The translations under genes were made by a program, and so were the position numbers. This document shows positions 16,323 through 25,483 of a stretch of 47,123 bases of DNA, one piece after another. How positions within the stretch are numbered: the stretch's first letter is position 1; each line of letters starts with the position of its first letter. The stretch is from Gammaproteobacteria bacterium (GTDB lineage Bacteria > Pseudomonadota > Gammaproteobacteria > Pseudomonadales > Halieaceae), in contig JAUIMF010000018.1 in assembly GCA_030433415.1 (NCBI GenBank), positions 1 to 47,123 of the forward strand, given 5' to 3'. Below the pieces are notes generated by a model. That model was given only the letters and a program-made list of their open reading frames with translations. It did no database searches and had not been told where the DNA came from.

Positions 16323-17399
16323 ATGCCCAAGCTGACAGAGTCCCTCGAACTCACCCGGGGACCTGCCTGGCGCAACCGCTTTATGCTTGCGCCGCTGACC
16401 AACCTGCAGAGCGCCGCCGACGGCGTGCTCGGCGATGACGAATACCACTGGCTGACCAAGCGGGCCGAAGGGGGATTCGGGGCGGTCAGCACCTGCGCGA
16501 GCCATGTGCGTGAGCAGGGCATTGGTTTTCCGGGTCAGTTGGGCTGCTGGGATGACCGTCACACAGACGGGCTGAAGCGACTCGCTGAAAAGCTCAACCA
16601 GGAGGGTGCCCACTCCATTGTGCAACTGCATCACGCCGGTATGCGCACCCCGGCGGACCTGATCAGTGGCGCGCCGGAATGCCCGTCAGACAACGAAAAG
16701 TTCGGCGCAAAAGGCCTGACGCTGGACGGGGTCAAGCAACTCGAAGATGACTTTGTCGCCGCGGCGAAGCGAGCCGTAGCAGCCGGTTTTAACGGTGTGG
16801 AACTGCACGGTGCCCACGGTTACCTGCTGTGCCAGTTTTTGAGCGCCGACATCAATCATCGCGACGACGAGTACGGAGGCAACCTTGAGAACCGCGCGCG
16901 ACTGCTATTCGACATCGTCGATCGCGTTCGCGATGAGTGTCCGGCGGACTTCAGCCTTGGCGTGCGCCTGTCGCCAGAGCGTTTCGGTATGCGCTTGCTC
17001 GAGGTGGTCGAGGTGGCCCGCCGACTTTGCGACGACGGCAAGGTGGATTACCTGGACCTGTCATTGTGGGACGTGTTCAAAACACCGGCCGAAGACATGC
17101 CCGACGAAAAACTGCTGGTGGATTACTTCACCGAGCTGGACCGTGGTGACGTAAAACTGGGCGGCGCAGGCAAAATTTACACCGCAGCCGATGCGCAGCG
17201 AGCCCTCGATAGCGGTCTCGATTTTGCGATCATCGGCCGCGGCGCGATTCTGCATCATGATTTTGCGCGCCTTGCCGGTGCCGATCCGGCGTTTACCGCC
17301 GCCGAACTGCCCGTCACCGCCGCCTACCTTGCAAACGAAGGTCTGGGCGAGGCGTTTATCGACTATCTGCGCGGGTGGGAGAACTTTGTTGCGGATTGA
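16323..17399 (+). CDS. NADH:flavin oxidoreductase, old yellow enzyme family
   Basis: A 358-residue FMN-dependent TIM-barrel ene-reductase. It shows RNRFMLAPLTN at the first strand, the conserved QLHHAG, the ELHGAHGYLLCQFLS block and the DDEYGGNLENRARLL motif. Near the end, the phosphate-binding strand DFAIIGRGAILHHDFA is intact. Members reduce activated C=C bonds, nitro compounds or toxic electrophiles. The natural substrate is not known. AAGGAG sits just upstream of the ATG. The upstream 228 bases hold the divergent DUF2239 promoter and little else. Confidence 0.92.
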   Translation: MPKLTESLELTRGPAWRNRFMLAPLTNLQSAADGVLGDDEYHWLTKRAEGGFGAVSTCASHVREQGIGFPGQLGCWDDRHTDGLKRLAEKLNQEGAHSIVQLHHAGMRTPADLISGAPECPSDNEKFGAKGLTLDGVKQLEDDFVAAAKRAVAAGFNGVELHGAHGYLLCQFLSADINHRDDEYGGNLENRARLLFDIVDRVRDECPADFSLGVRLSPERFGMRLLEVVEVARRLCDDGKVDYLDLSLWDVFKTPAEDMPDEKLLVDYFTELDRGDVKLGGAGKIYTAADAQRALDSGLDFAIIGRGAILHHDFARLAGADPAFTAAELPVTAAYLANEGLGEAFIDYLRGWENFVAD

Positions 17400-17455
17400 A
17401 GTCGCAGGCGCGGCGTCTACCCTGCGGTTCGCAGTGATCGAACGCGGGTTAAGCC

Positions 17456-18319
17456 ATGACTATTGAGGCAGTGAAAGGCCGTACGGGATTACCCGAACTG
17501 TTGCTGACCCATGGCGAGTCGCACTTGCGCCTCTCGCTGCAGGGCGCGCACATCACCGAGTACTCGGTCGCGGGCGATGAACTGCTGTGGGTCAGCCAGA
17601 GCGCGAGGTTTGCACCGGGGGCGGCAATCCGCGGCGGTATTCCGCTGTGCTGGCCATGGTTTGGCGCGAGTCCCGACGATGCGGCCTGGCCGCAACATGG
17701 TTTTGCGCGCACCGCCGCATTCCGCCTGGAATCGCAGACGTCGAGTGCCGAGGGCTCAGCGGTAGTTCTGACGATGGAGGACTCCGCGCCGATGCTGCCG
17801 TGGCAGGGCGCTGCGAGTCTGCAAGTAGAAATCCGCCTGTCGGACCACCTGTGGATGGAGCTGCGCACCACCAATACTTCTGATCGCGAGTTGCGCTTGG
17901 GCGCCGGGCTGCACAGTTACTTTGCAGTGCCTGACTGTCACGCGGTTCAAATACCTTCAGTGACGGGACTCGATTACCTGGATAAACCCTCAGGCTTTGC
18001 GCGCAAAACCCAGACCGACGCTTTGGTCATCGACGGCGAAGTGGATCGTGTTTACCTGCATCCACCGCGCCGCGCCGAGCTCGTCGATGCGGCGCCTTCA
18101 CGCCGGGTGATGATCGACGCCTGGGGTAATACCGACCTCGTGGTGTGGAACCCCGGCGCAACGGTGGCGGCCTCGATGGCGGACTTTGACGACGAGGGGT
18201 ATCGGCAAATGGTGTGCATTGAGCCGGCGATTGCCCTGGATAACCGCATCCGCCTGAGACCCGGTGAGTGTCATGCCATCGGGCAAACGATCAGCGTGTC
18301 CCCTCCGGGTGCGTGCTGA
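17456..18319 (+). CDS. D-hexose-6-phosphate mutarotase (YeaD-like)
   Basis: A 287-residue aldose-1-epimerase-fold enzyme. The signature GGIPLCWPWFG and the following PQHGFART identify the hexose-6-phosphate mutarotase subfamily. The catalytic His is in QHGFAR and the partner acid is near the C-terminal block (MVCIEPA). It interconverts the anomers of glucose-6-phosphate and related sugar phosphates in the cytoplasm. It lies 56 bases after the OYE gene and 34 before the NYN gene, so co-transcription is possible. Confidence 0.9.
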   Translation: MTIEAVKGRTGLPELLLTHGESHLRLSLQGAHITEYSVAGDELLWVSQSARFAPGAAIRGGIPLCWPWFGASPDDAAWPQHGFARTAAFRLESQTSSAEGSAVVLTMEDSAPMLPWQGAASLQVEIRLSDHLWMELRTTNTSDRELRLGAGLHSYFAVPDCHAVQIPSVTGLDYLDKPSGFARKTQTDALVIDGEVDRVYLHPPRRAELVDAAPSRRVMIDAWGNTDLVVWNPGATVAASMADFDDEGYRQMVCIEPAIALDNRIRLRPGECHAIGQTISVSPPGAC

Positions 18320-18353
18320 CACCTGACGCCACATATCGTCACTCGACGTACCA

Positions 18354-18818
18354 ATGAGCGCGCAAAGCTTGAAGGACCGCCGGTTCGTCATTGATGGCAC
18401 GAACGTGCTGTTGCTCCATGGCCGTGCCAATCCCGAGCTACGCTATGTGCGGGCGCTGTGTTCCTACCTGCGGGAGCAGGGCGCCGAAGTTGTTTGCTAT
18501 TTCGACGCCAACATCAGCTACCTCCTCACGGAATCCGCTGGCGATCAGCTCGAGGTGTTCGAGCGCCTTATGGCCGATCCCTGGTGGGCGCAGTGTCTGC
18601 AGGTAGTACCCAGTGGCACCGATGCTGATGAGTGGATTCTGCAGCGCGCTAAGGCCGAGCGCGCCGATGTGATTTCGAATGACAAGTACCGTAACCGCGC
18701 GCGCAAAAATCGCTGGATCTGGAAGCGTCGACATCCCGTGCTAGGGTGTAGTGACCGCGTGGTGCTGCAAACCTTGGGAGTGGAGGTGGCGGTGGAAGAC
18801 ATCCAATCCCAGGATTGA
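18354..18818 (+). CDS. NYN/PIN-like ribonuclease (Zc3h12a-type domain)
   Basis: A 154-residue protein made of a single NYN domain. The conserved acidic residues are visible as Asp14 (VIDGTN), Asp50 (CYFDAN), Asp89/Asp91 (SGTDADEWIL) and Asp109 (VISNDKY). This matches metal-dependent endoribonucleases of the Zc3h12a/Regnase type. There is no zinc finger, so RNA choice must come from the domain itself or a partner. The target is unknown. It is packed between the mutarotase and the GST-like gene on the same strand. Confidence 0.82.
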   Translation: MSAQSLKDRRFVIDGTNVLLLHGRANPELRYVRALCSYLREQGAEVVCYFDANISYLLTESAGDQLEVFERLMADPWWAQCLQVVPSGTDADEWILQRAKAERADVISNDKYRNRARKNRWIWKRRHPVLGCSDRVVLQTLGVEVAVEDIQSQD

Positions 18819-18864
18819 TGACGTACGTGCGAGTTTCTTTGCTGAATATTGAGCGCTAAAAACA

Positions 18865-19947
18865 ATGAATACCATCAAGCTCTACGGCCTACGCGTCTCT
18901 TACTACACCGGCAAAATGGAAGGCTACCTGCGGTACAAAGGCATCGATTACGATTTTGTGCCGATGAACTACGGGATCTTCGACCTGATTGAAGAAAAAA
19001 CCGGCGCTGCGCAGATGCCGGCCATCGAACTGACCGACGGACGATTCATGGCCGATACCACGCCCATGATCGCGTGGTTCGAAGAACACCACCCCGAGCA
19101 ATCCGTCTACCCGAAAGACCCGGTCATGAATGTTATCGCGCACCTGCTCGAAGACTACTTCGACGAGTGGCTCTGGCGGCCGGCCATGCACTATCGCTGG
19201 AGTTACCCGCAGTCGCGTATGCATCTGTCTCGACGGATCGTCGACGAATTCATGACAGACGTGAAAACGCCGAAGTTCATCATGCGCGCAGTCATCCGCC
19301 GCCGGCAGCGAGGTAGATTCGTGAAAGACGACGGCGTGCGTCCAGAAACCTGGGACCACGTTGAGTCCATCTACCTGAACACCCTTGAGCGACTGCAGCG
19401 GGTGTTTGCCAATCGTCCCTATCTGCTGGGTGACAAGCCCTCGATTGCGGATTTCGGCCTTTTTGCCTCGATGTTCCGGCACTTTGCCCAGGACCCGACT
19501 GCTTCGGACCTGATGCGACTGCACGCCTCGGGGGTTTTTGAATGGCAGGCACGGTTGTGGAATGAGTGCGCCGACGGCGAAGCCGACTGGGTCAATGAAA
19601 TCCCCGACGATCTGTCGCCGATCCTGACCGATATCGGCGAAGCCTACCTGCCGTATCTGAACGACAACGCCCGGGCCTGGCAACAGGGGCTGGAGCACTT
19701 TGATCACCAGACCCAGGGCGTGCAGTACCGCCATGTTCCCGTGTCGCAATACCGGGTGTGGTGTCTGGAAGAATTGCAGCGCAAAGCCCGCGCCGTCAGC
19801 GGGCCAGAGCAGGCGAGGCTGCAGCAGGTTTTGTCGGCCCAGGGGTGCTGGGAGCCACTGTTCGAACTGGATGATCCAGGCTCACGCTACGACGGAGCAA
19901 GCGTGCCCTTTAAAGCCACCAAGGTTCACTACGACAACCGGCGTTAG
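18865..19947 (+). CDS. Long glutathione S-transferase-like protein
   Basis: A 360-residue protein with a thioredoxin-like GST N-domain at about 1-80 (YYTGKMEGYLRYKGI, then the cis-Pro loop AQMPAIEL) and an all-helical GST C-domain (RPYLLGDKPSIADFGLFA). It is about 130 residues longer than an ordinary GST, with an extension from about residue 230 containing YRVWCLEELQ. Such long forms occur as a 'GST family' group with no established reaction. Gene spacing on both sides is short and co-directional. Confidence 0.82.
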   Translation: MNTIKLYGLRVSYYTGKMEGYLRYKGIDYDFVPMNYGIFDLIEEKTGAAQMPAIELTDGRFMADTTPMIAWFEEHHPEQSVYPKDPVMNVIAHLLEDYFDEWLWRPAMHYRWSYPQSRMHLSRRIVDEFMTDVKTPKFIMRAVIRRRQRGRFVKDDGVRPETWDHVESIYLNTLERLQRVFANRPYLLGDKPSIADFGLFASMFRHFAQDPTASDLMRLHASGVFEWQARLWNECADGEADWVNEIPDDLSPILTDIGEAYLPYLNDNARAWQQGLEHFDHQTQGVQYRHVPVSQYRVWCLEELQRKARAVSGPEQARLQQVLSAQGCWEPLFELDDPGSRYDGASVPFKATKVHYDNRR

Positions 19948-20006
19948 GCGGCAACTCGCCCGGGGTGCGGTCGCATATGGACTTCGTCAGAACCGAGCCA
20001 CAGGCA

Positions 20007-21047
20007 CTACAGTTCCCGCGCCGCCATCGTGGTCACGATGCGCTGCAGTAGCTCGCCCTGGTCCTGCACATTGCTCAGCGCTATCACCAGACCCCCATCG
20101 TCGGGGAACATGGCGACGATGGCGCTGAATCCGTTGATGGCGCCGTCGTGCCAGTACACGGTTTTTCCTTCTACCTGACCCTGGACCCAGGCAAAGCCGT
20201 ACTCCCCCTCGACAAAAATTGCGTCGTACTCGTTGGCGGGCACCAGTGTGCGTTCCATGAATGATCGGGCCCAGATTTCGAGGTCACCGAGGGTGCTGCT
20301 CAATGCTCCCGCTGCATAGGGGATCGACATGTCGACGAATCGCGCCGTGTCGTTCTGGTTTTGCCTGAGATAGCCCCGGGCATAGTCCACGCCTGCGATC
20401 GTGCTGGCACCATACTCAGTGTTGATCATTCCGAGCGGCCCCAACACGTTCACCTGAAGATATTGCTCGTAACTCATACCGGTCAGCGCTTCGATCAGGT
20501 AGCCCAGCATCACGTAGTTTGAGTTGGAGTAACTGAAGTCGGAACCAGGAGCGAACTCCAGGTCGCGAGGAGCAAACAGGCCCACCAGTTGCGCGGGAGT
20601 GTAGGACTCATCCTGATCCACCTGGCGCAGAAAGTCGGGAATACCCGAGCGGTGTGTGAGCAAGTGACGGATAGTGATTTCGTCGCCCCGGGGCAGGTCT
20701 GGCAGATAGTCGGCGATGGGGTCGTCGTAGCTGCTGATCAATCCGGTGCTGTGTAATTGCACCACTGCCAGTGCGGTAAAAGACTTGCTGACGGAGCCGA
20801 TGCGGTAGCGGGTATCGCTGCGGTTACGCAGTTGCTGTGCCTTGTTGGCAAAGCCGAAACCGTCGCGCAGTACGTCTGCACCGCTTTTGGACACCAGCAC
20901 CGAACCCACAAAGCCTTCGGACTCGATGTAGGCCTGGGCGGTGGTGTAGGACTCGGCGGGTGGCGGGCTTGAAGAGGACGAACCACCGCCCCCACAGGCG
21001 GCGAGCGCGAGGGTCAAAAAAATGGCCGCGAATTGTCTGGTCTGCAT
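20007..21047 (-). CDS. Lipoprotein serine hydrolase, beta-lactamase/DD-peptidase family
   Basis: 346 residues. A lipoprotein signal ends in LAAC (Cys18), followed by a Gly/Ser linker, so it should be anchored in the outer or inner membrane facing the periplasm. The class C-type motifs are SVSK (Ser85-Lys88), YSN (173-175) and a late HDG in place of KTG. The family covers esterases, DD-peptidases and beta-lactamases. The HDG box favours an esterase or peptidase over a true beta-lactamase, and no resistance claim is made. It converges on the GST-like gene with 59 bases between. Confidence 0.88.
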   Translation of the reverse strand: MQTRQFAAIFLTLALAACGGGGSSSSSPPPAESYTTAQAYIESEGFVGSVLVSKSGADVLRDGFGFANKAQQLRNRSDTRYRIGSVSKSFTALAVVQLHSTGLISSYDDPIADYLPDLPRGDEITIRHLLTHRSGIPDFLRQVDQDESYTPAQLVGLFAPRDLEFAPGSDFSYSNSNYVMLGYLIEALTGMSYEQYLQVNVLGPLGMINTEYGASTIAGVDYARGYLRQNQNDTARFVDMSIPYAAGALSSTLGDLEIWARSFMERTLVPANEYDAIFVEGEYGFAWVQGQVEGKTVYWHDGAINGFSAIVAMFPDDGGLVIALSNVQDQGELLQRIVTTMAAREL

Positions 21048-21244
21048 GGGATACGTCTCTGGTGTTGGGTCCGGGTTGCGGTGTTGCGGCGTGAGTATGC
21101 GGACCGTCCGGCGGAGCGTCGTCCTGACCTGAAGGGTGACACCATCGCGTAACCCAGACGGGGTGCGTTCCTGTAGGAGGGCACTTCGAGAACTACAGAT
21201 AATCGAGTAAAAACAAAGGGATAAATGTTTTTCGGTTGAGGCTG

Positions 21245-22471
21245 TCAGGCTGCTTCAGCCCGCTTTCGAAAAGCACCCGGCGTCATGCCCTGGTGCTTGC
21301 GAAAGGCGGTGTAAAACGCAGACTTGCTGTTGAAACCAGCATCGAGGCCAGCCTGAAGAATAGTCACAGAGGGGTCCGTGAGCTTCTCGGCGGCCTCATC
21401 AACCCGATATGCATTCACAAAATCAAAAAAGCTGATCTTGCGCTGCTGATTGATCGCCTGCGAGAGGTAGTTGGTCGACACCTGCATCGACGACGCCAAT
21501 TCGTGAAGGCTCAGATTTGGCTGTAGAAACAGTTTGTGCTCGCTCATCAATTGCTCTGCTTCTTCGAGCAGCGCCTTGGCCATGTCTGGCGATAGCGCGG
21601 ACCGAGCGTACTTCTCGGCTGCGGGTGCGCCGGTGGACGCCGTGGCAGGGCTCGATGAAGCTGGGGCTCCCCTGAGCCCGACAGTGTCAGAGTTCGTCAT
21701 CCCTGCCGGGGGCCCGTCGGGAACCACGGTCGCAAAAATACCCGGTTGCTTGTATCCCAGCCAACCAAGGGTATAGGTGAGTAACACCAACAGGGTGCCC
21801 TTCATCAGGTCCAGACGTTGGGACAGCGGCGAATCCGGGGGCAGGGTCAGCATCTGAAAAAACCAGATGACATAGACGAACACGGTTGCCATTAGGATCA
21901 GGCGCAGCCAGTTGAGGCTGACATGCTGCAACGAAGAGCGGGTTGCTCGCATGAACACCTGATGTTTTATCAGGAGCCGTAGGCTCAACAGCAAGAATAC
22001 GAAGAAATGCAAGGCGAACAATGCGTCGGTCGTGTCGTAGAGCAGCCAGCGCCACAATTCGAAGAATGGTGGAAGTCCTTCGCTCGAATTCACCATGGCT
22101 ATCTGGATATCGCGATGCAACCAGACTTGCGGCCAGGCCAGGCACGTGTAAACAAAAGGAGGCCCCCACAGAGCGATGCGCGCGCCCATGGATGGGCGGG
22201 TGCCAGGCAATGTGAGTTCTCGACAATAACTGTAGAGAGCTGGGCCCTGCAGGTAGGCATAGGGTGAGATCAGAATGCGAAACACGGGGTAGGCCTGAAT
22301 CGTGCCGTGGAAAACCAGGCCCGCAGCAAAAAGCTCGATCGACAGCAAAAAGAGATAAGCCGCCAGATACCGGTTAGCCAGGCGATTCTCACTGGTTCCC
22401 TGAAACAGGGCCACGGCGAGAAAAGCCCCTTGAGCGGCGCCGAAGAAAAACAGAAATGGTATGACGTCCAT
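21245..22471 (-). CDS. Membrane-anchored AraC-family transcriptional regulator
   Basis: A 408-residue protein. The first 240 residues hold about seven hydrophobic spans. After a Ser/Ala/Pro linker, the C-terminal 100 residues form an AraC double helix-turn-helix (LHELASSMQVSTNYLSQAIN, then ILQAGLDAGFNSKSAFYTAFRK). The sensor part resembles 7TM-type domains found on similar AraC regulators, so it may sense a membrane or periplasmic cue. The target genes are unknown. It is transcribed in the same direction as the DUF1538 gene upstream, 45 bases away. Confidence 0.87.
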   Translation of the reverse strand: MDVIPFLFFFGAAQGAFLAVALFQGTSENRLANRYLAAYLFLLSIELFAAGLVFHGTIQAYPVFRILISPYAYLQGPALYSYCRELTLPGTRPSMGARIALWGPPFVYTCLAWPQVWLHRDIQIAMVNSSEGLPPFFELWRWLLYDTTDALFALHFFVFLLLSLRLLIKHQVFMRATRSSLQHVSLNWLRLILMATVFVYVIWFFQMLTLPPDSPLSQRLDLMKGTLLVLLTYTLGWLGYKQPGIFATVVPDGPPAGMTNSDTVGLRGAPASSSPATASTGAPAAEKYARSALSPDMAKALLEEAEQLMSEHKLFLQPNLSLHELASSMQVSTNYLSQAINQQRKISFFDFVNAYRVDEAAEKLTDPSVTILQAGLDAGFNSKSAFYTAFRKHQGMTPGAFRKRAEAA

Positions 22472-22516
22472 TGCTTGTTGTTACTGAGCTTCCCTGGGTG
22501 TTCCAGTAGAGAGAGC

Positions 22517-24745
22517 TTATTTCGCCCGCCAGTTTTTATAGGCGGTACGAATCTCGGCAACGATGTCTTCGGGCGCTCGCTCGTCGGTATCGATAACGAG
22601 ATCAAAGTTCCGCGTATTGCTGATATCGATGCCGTAGTCCCGCAGATACCGTGCCTTGGTCGATTCAAAGCGTCGTTTGATGTTTTCTGCCACCTCAAGC
22701 ACGCTCTCGGCGTGTTCTTCGGTCCTGCGGCCCGACACGACATCTTGGTATACGCGTTTCGCCGAGGTATCGGGGTCTACCTTGAGGTAGACCGAGAAGC
22801 TCTCATGAATCCAGTAAAAGCCCAGGCGCGCGGCCAGCACCAGCTCGCTACCCTGGCCCAGGCGTCGGATCAAGGTGTCGATCTCCTGGTCGATGGCCCG
22901 GTTGGATTCCGTGAACTTGTCGAGTTTGTCCAGGGTCATGTCGTACTGCTGGGCCAGATTGCGGAACAGGCCGCCGGCATTGAACTTGCGGTAGTCCAGG
23001 GAATCCGCCAGTAGTGAGGTCACGGTGGTCACGCCAGAGCCGCTGTCGCCGGTGATGGTGATGATGCTGCGCTTGGGCAGGGGCAGCGAATCGATGTAGG
23101 CCGTGTCGCCGATGCCGTCGCCATCCAGATCCATATCTTCGAGGCTGGCCCCCACGTGTCGGCTGACCTTCGAAAACACCTGTTGTTCCATGCGCACAAT
23201 GCGCCGTTCGTGAAAACGAATGGTTTCGCGCTTGCTGATGCCGTAACCCAGCACCGTAATCATGGGGAACAGGCTGGCGAAGGCGATGAGGCCAAAGCCG
23301 TCGATGAGCGGGTCGCGCCCGGGAATGCTGGTGGCCAAGCCCAGACCCAGCGCCGCCACGATCGGCACGGTGATGGTGCTGGTGGTCACGCCACCGCTGT
23401 CGTAGGCAATGGGGATAATCGTGCGGGGGGCAAAGAAGGTCATGATGATGACTACGACGTAGCCCGACAGGATGTAGTAGACGATGGAGTCGCCCTGAAC
23501 AATGCGGTAGGCGCCGAGCAAGATGCCGATGCCGACTCCCACCGCCACAAAGGTTCGTAGCAGGGATCCCTTGATCGAGCCTTCGCTGATCTCTTCGGCC
23601 TTGCCGGCAATGGCGGTGAGCGCGGGTTCGGCAATCGTCGTCGCAAAGCCCACGGCAAACGCAAAGCTGTAGACCAGCAGCAGGCTGCCACTGCCGGCGA
23701 GCTCGATGGCCAGGCTCTCGCCGATGGGGAACAGGCCCAGTTCGAGGCCGATAACGAACACGTACAGTCCCAGCACCACCAGACCAAAACCGCCGGCGCG
23801 CACGCCAAAATGGGCGATGGGTTGGCGCAATACAAAAAAGTAGAAGAACAGAATTACCAGGGCCACGGGCGTCACATCGCGGATGCTGGCCAGCAGGGTC
23901 TCTACATACGCCCAGTAACCCCCGGCGGCGGTTTCTTCGGCCACGTCCAAAAGCACCGGCTCGGCACCCGTCGCACCAGCGCCGTAGGCGAAGATGCCGT
24001 AGCCCTGCACAAAGATCATGGGCATGACGCTGGCGAAGGCGATCAGACCAAAGCCGTCGATGAGGGGATTGCGCTCTTTCAGCGTGGTGGACAGCCCGAT
24101 ACCCAGGGCCGCAATCAGCGGAACCGTGACCGTTGACGTGGTAATGCCGCCGGAGTCATAGGCCAGGCCCACGATCTCGACGGGAGAGAACAGCGTGGCC
24201 AACAACACCAGGCAGTAACCGGCGATGATGTACCAGTGAATGGGATGGTCCAGGATGATACGCACCACCCCCAACACAATGGCCAGGCCGACCGAGAACG
24301 CCACGACCAGGCGCAACGTCAGCGCGTCGATGCCGCCGTTACTGATCACCGCCGCCTTGTGCGCAATGGCGATGAGCGCGGGTTCGGCAACAGTGGTGGC
24401 AAAACCGATGACAAAGGCGAAAACCAGAATCCAGGTGCGACTGCTCAGCGTTGCCAGACGCTGCGACAAGTCTTCGCCCAGGGGAAAAACACCCAACTCA
24501 AGGCCGCGAAGGAACAGCGCCAATCCAGCGGCTACCAACATGAGACCCACCGCCATGTTCGGCAGGTCGTCGGGCACGGTCTGAAGAATCGCAAACTGGT
24601 AGAAGGCAATAATGCCGACGATCACCGACAGATCGATGAGCGAACCGCGAAAGTCCTCGAAAAACGTGTAGAAATACACGCGCAGATTCGGTGTTGGCGT
24701 TGGATTCTGATTCACGGTGGTGGGTTTCCCAAGTCGATAGGACAA
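22517..24745 (-). CDS. DUF1538 membrane protein (two repeats) fused to a CMP-kinase-like domain
   Basis: 742 residues. Two DUF1538 repeats (about 40-275 and 295-515) carry the same blocks twice: FATTVAEPAL/FATTIAEPAL, AYDSGGITTST/AYDSGGVTTST and LIDGFGLIAFAS. Each has several membrane spans, so this half looks like a transporter or channel of unknown cargo. A soluble linker contains the calcium-loop-like DLDGDGIGD (539-547). The last 180 residues resemble archaeal-type cytidylate kinase (FNAGGLFRNLA), but the P-loop reads GDSGSGVTT with Val572 where Lys is expected. It may be a nucleotide sensor instead of a kinase. The start is uncertain: TTG 24745 or GTG 24715. Confidence 0.82.
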   Translation of the reverse strand: MSYRLGKPTTVNQNPTPTPNLRVYFYTFFEDFRGSLIDLSVIVGIIAFYQFAILQTVPDDLPNMAVGLMLVAAGLALFLRGLELGVFPLGEDLSQRLATLSSRTWILVFAFVIGFATTVAEPALIAIAHKAAVISNGGIDALTLRLVVAFSVGLAIVLGVVRIILDHPIHWYIIAGYCLVLLATLFSPVEIVGLAYDSGGITTSTVTVPLIAALGIGLSTTLKERNPLIDGFGLIAFASVMPMIFVQGYGIFAYGAGATGAEPVLLDVAEETAAGGYWAYVETLLASIRDVTPVALVILFFYFFVLRQPIAHFGVRAGGFGLVVLGLYVFVIGLELGLFPIGESLAIELAGSGSLLLVYSFAFAVGFATTIAEPALTAIAGKAEEISEGSIKGSLLRTFVAVGVGIGILLGAYRIVQGDSIVYYILSGYVVVIIMTFFAPRTIIPIAYDSGGVTTSTITVPIVAALGLGLATSIPGRDPLIDGFGLIAFASLFPMITVLGYGISKRETIRFHERRIVRMEQQVFSKVSRHVGASLEDMDLDGDGIGDTAYIDSLPLPKRSIITITGDSGSGVTTVTSLLADSLDYRKFNAGGLFRNLAQQYDMTLDKLDKFTESNRAIDQEIDTLIRRLGQGSELVLAARLGFYWIHESFSVYLKVDPDTSAKRVYQDVVSGRRTEEHAESVLEVAENIKRRFESTKARYLRDYGIDISNTRNFDLVIDTDERAPEDIVAEIRTAYKNWRAK

Positions 24746-24947
24746 AACTACAGCGCGCGGCCAAGGTAGGCCACGACATGTTTCTCCACGCTTACTGTAA
24801 AGAGTGTACCCAAGGGGGCAGGGTTAGTTAAAGATTGTGTGGAGCGAGAGGGTCTACATATTGCTCTATTCCGCAAGCGTTGCGATACCCGTCCAAAAGG
24901 TTCAGGGTGCGGGCTCAACTTTTAAGGGCTTGACGGAGCGTACTCTC

Positions 24948-25406
24948 ATGAAATCTAAATTATTGGTCTTGATTACACTGCTTGGCGTTTGCCTGACCGC
25001 AATGGCTGATGACGTCGCACCCGACTACTTCATGCTTCGTCCCGAGGTGGAGAAGGCATACGGATATGCCCACGCCGTAAAGATCGGTCACGAGGTCAAG
25101 ATATCTGGCGCCGTCAGCATGGATGAGCAGGGTGGCCCCACAGCAGTGGGCGACATGCGCCAGCAGATGATCAATGTGTACGGTGACCTGCAGAAAATCC
25201 TCGACCACTACGGCCTGAGCTTTGCAGACGTGGTCGTAGAGAACGTTTTCACTACCGATATGGCGGCGTTTCTTTCTGTGTCGGGCGAGTATCGCAACGC
25301 GTTGTACGAGGGCCGGTTTCCGACGGGTAGTTGGTTAGAGGTGAAAGGACTGGCGCTGCCAGAATTCCTCATCGAGATTGAGTTGGAAGCGTACAGTCCT
25401 CGTTAA
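24948..25406 (+). CDS. Exported RidA/YjgF-family protein
   Basis: A 152-residue protein with a Sec signal peptide (SKLLVLITLLGVCLTAMA) followed by a RidA domain. The usual RidA ending (EIELEAYSPR) and VENVFTTDMAAF are visible. Cytoplasmic RidA proteins destroy reactive enamine/imine intermediates. An exported copy needs another substrate or role. The conserved Arg that binds the substrate carboxylate in true RidA (Rx in VPGR-type motifs) is not evident, so deaminase activity is doubtful. ATG 24948 is chosen because of the signal peptide and GGAG just upstream. The 200 bases before it hold no other gene. Confidence 0.83.
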   Translation: MKSKLLVLITLLGVCLTAMADDVAPDYFMLRPEVEKAYGYAHAVKIGHEVKISGAVSMDEQGGPTAVGDMRQQMINVYGDLQKILDHYGLSFADVVVENVFTTDMAAFLSVSGEYRNALYEGRFPTGSWLEVKGLALPEFLIEIELEAYSPR

Positions 25407-25424
25407 CCATCGCCGTCAGTGTCT

Positions 25425-25469
25425 GATCTGGTGCGTCCCCTCAGGTGCGCCCGAGGCGATGACCAGATC
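25425..25469. terminator. Inverted repeat between convergent genes, possible bidirectional terminator
   Basis: GATCTGGT (25425-25432) and ACCAGATC (25462-25469) are perfect inverted repeats with a 29-base loop. They sit in the 77-base gap between the convergent RidA and FKBP genes. There is no T-run on either side, so terminator function is only a guess. Confidence 0.3.
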
Positions 25470-25483
25470 TGTTTACATCCTGA

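Noticed and set aside
18889-19749. A 286-codon open frame opposite the GST-like gene
   Set aside because: Antisense shadow in GC-rich DNA. The plus strand has clear GST domains.
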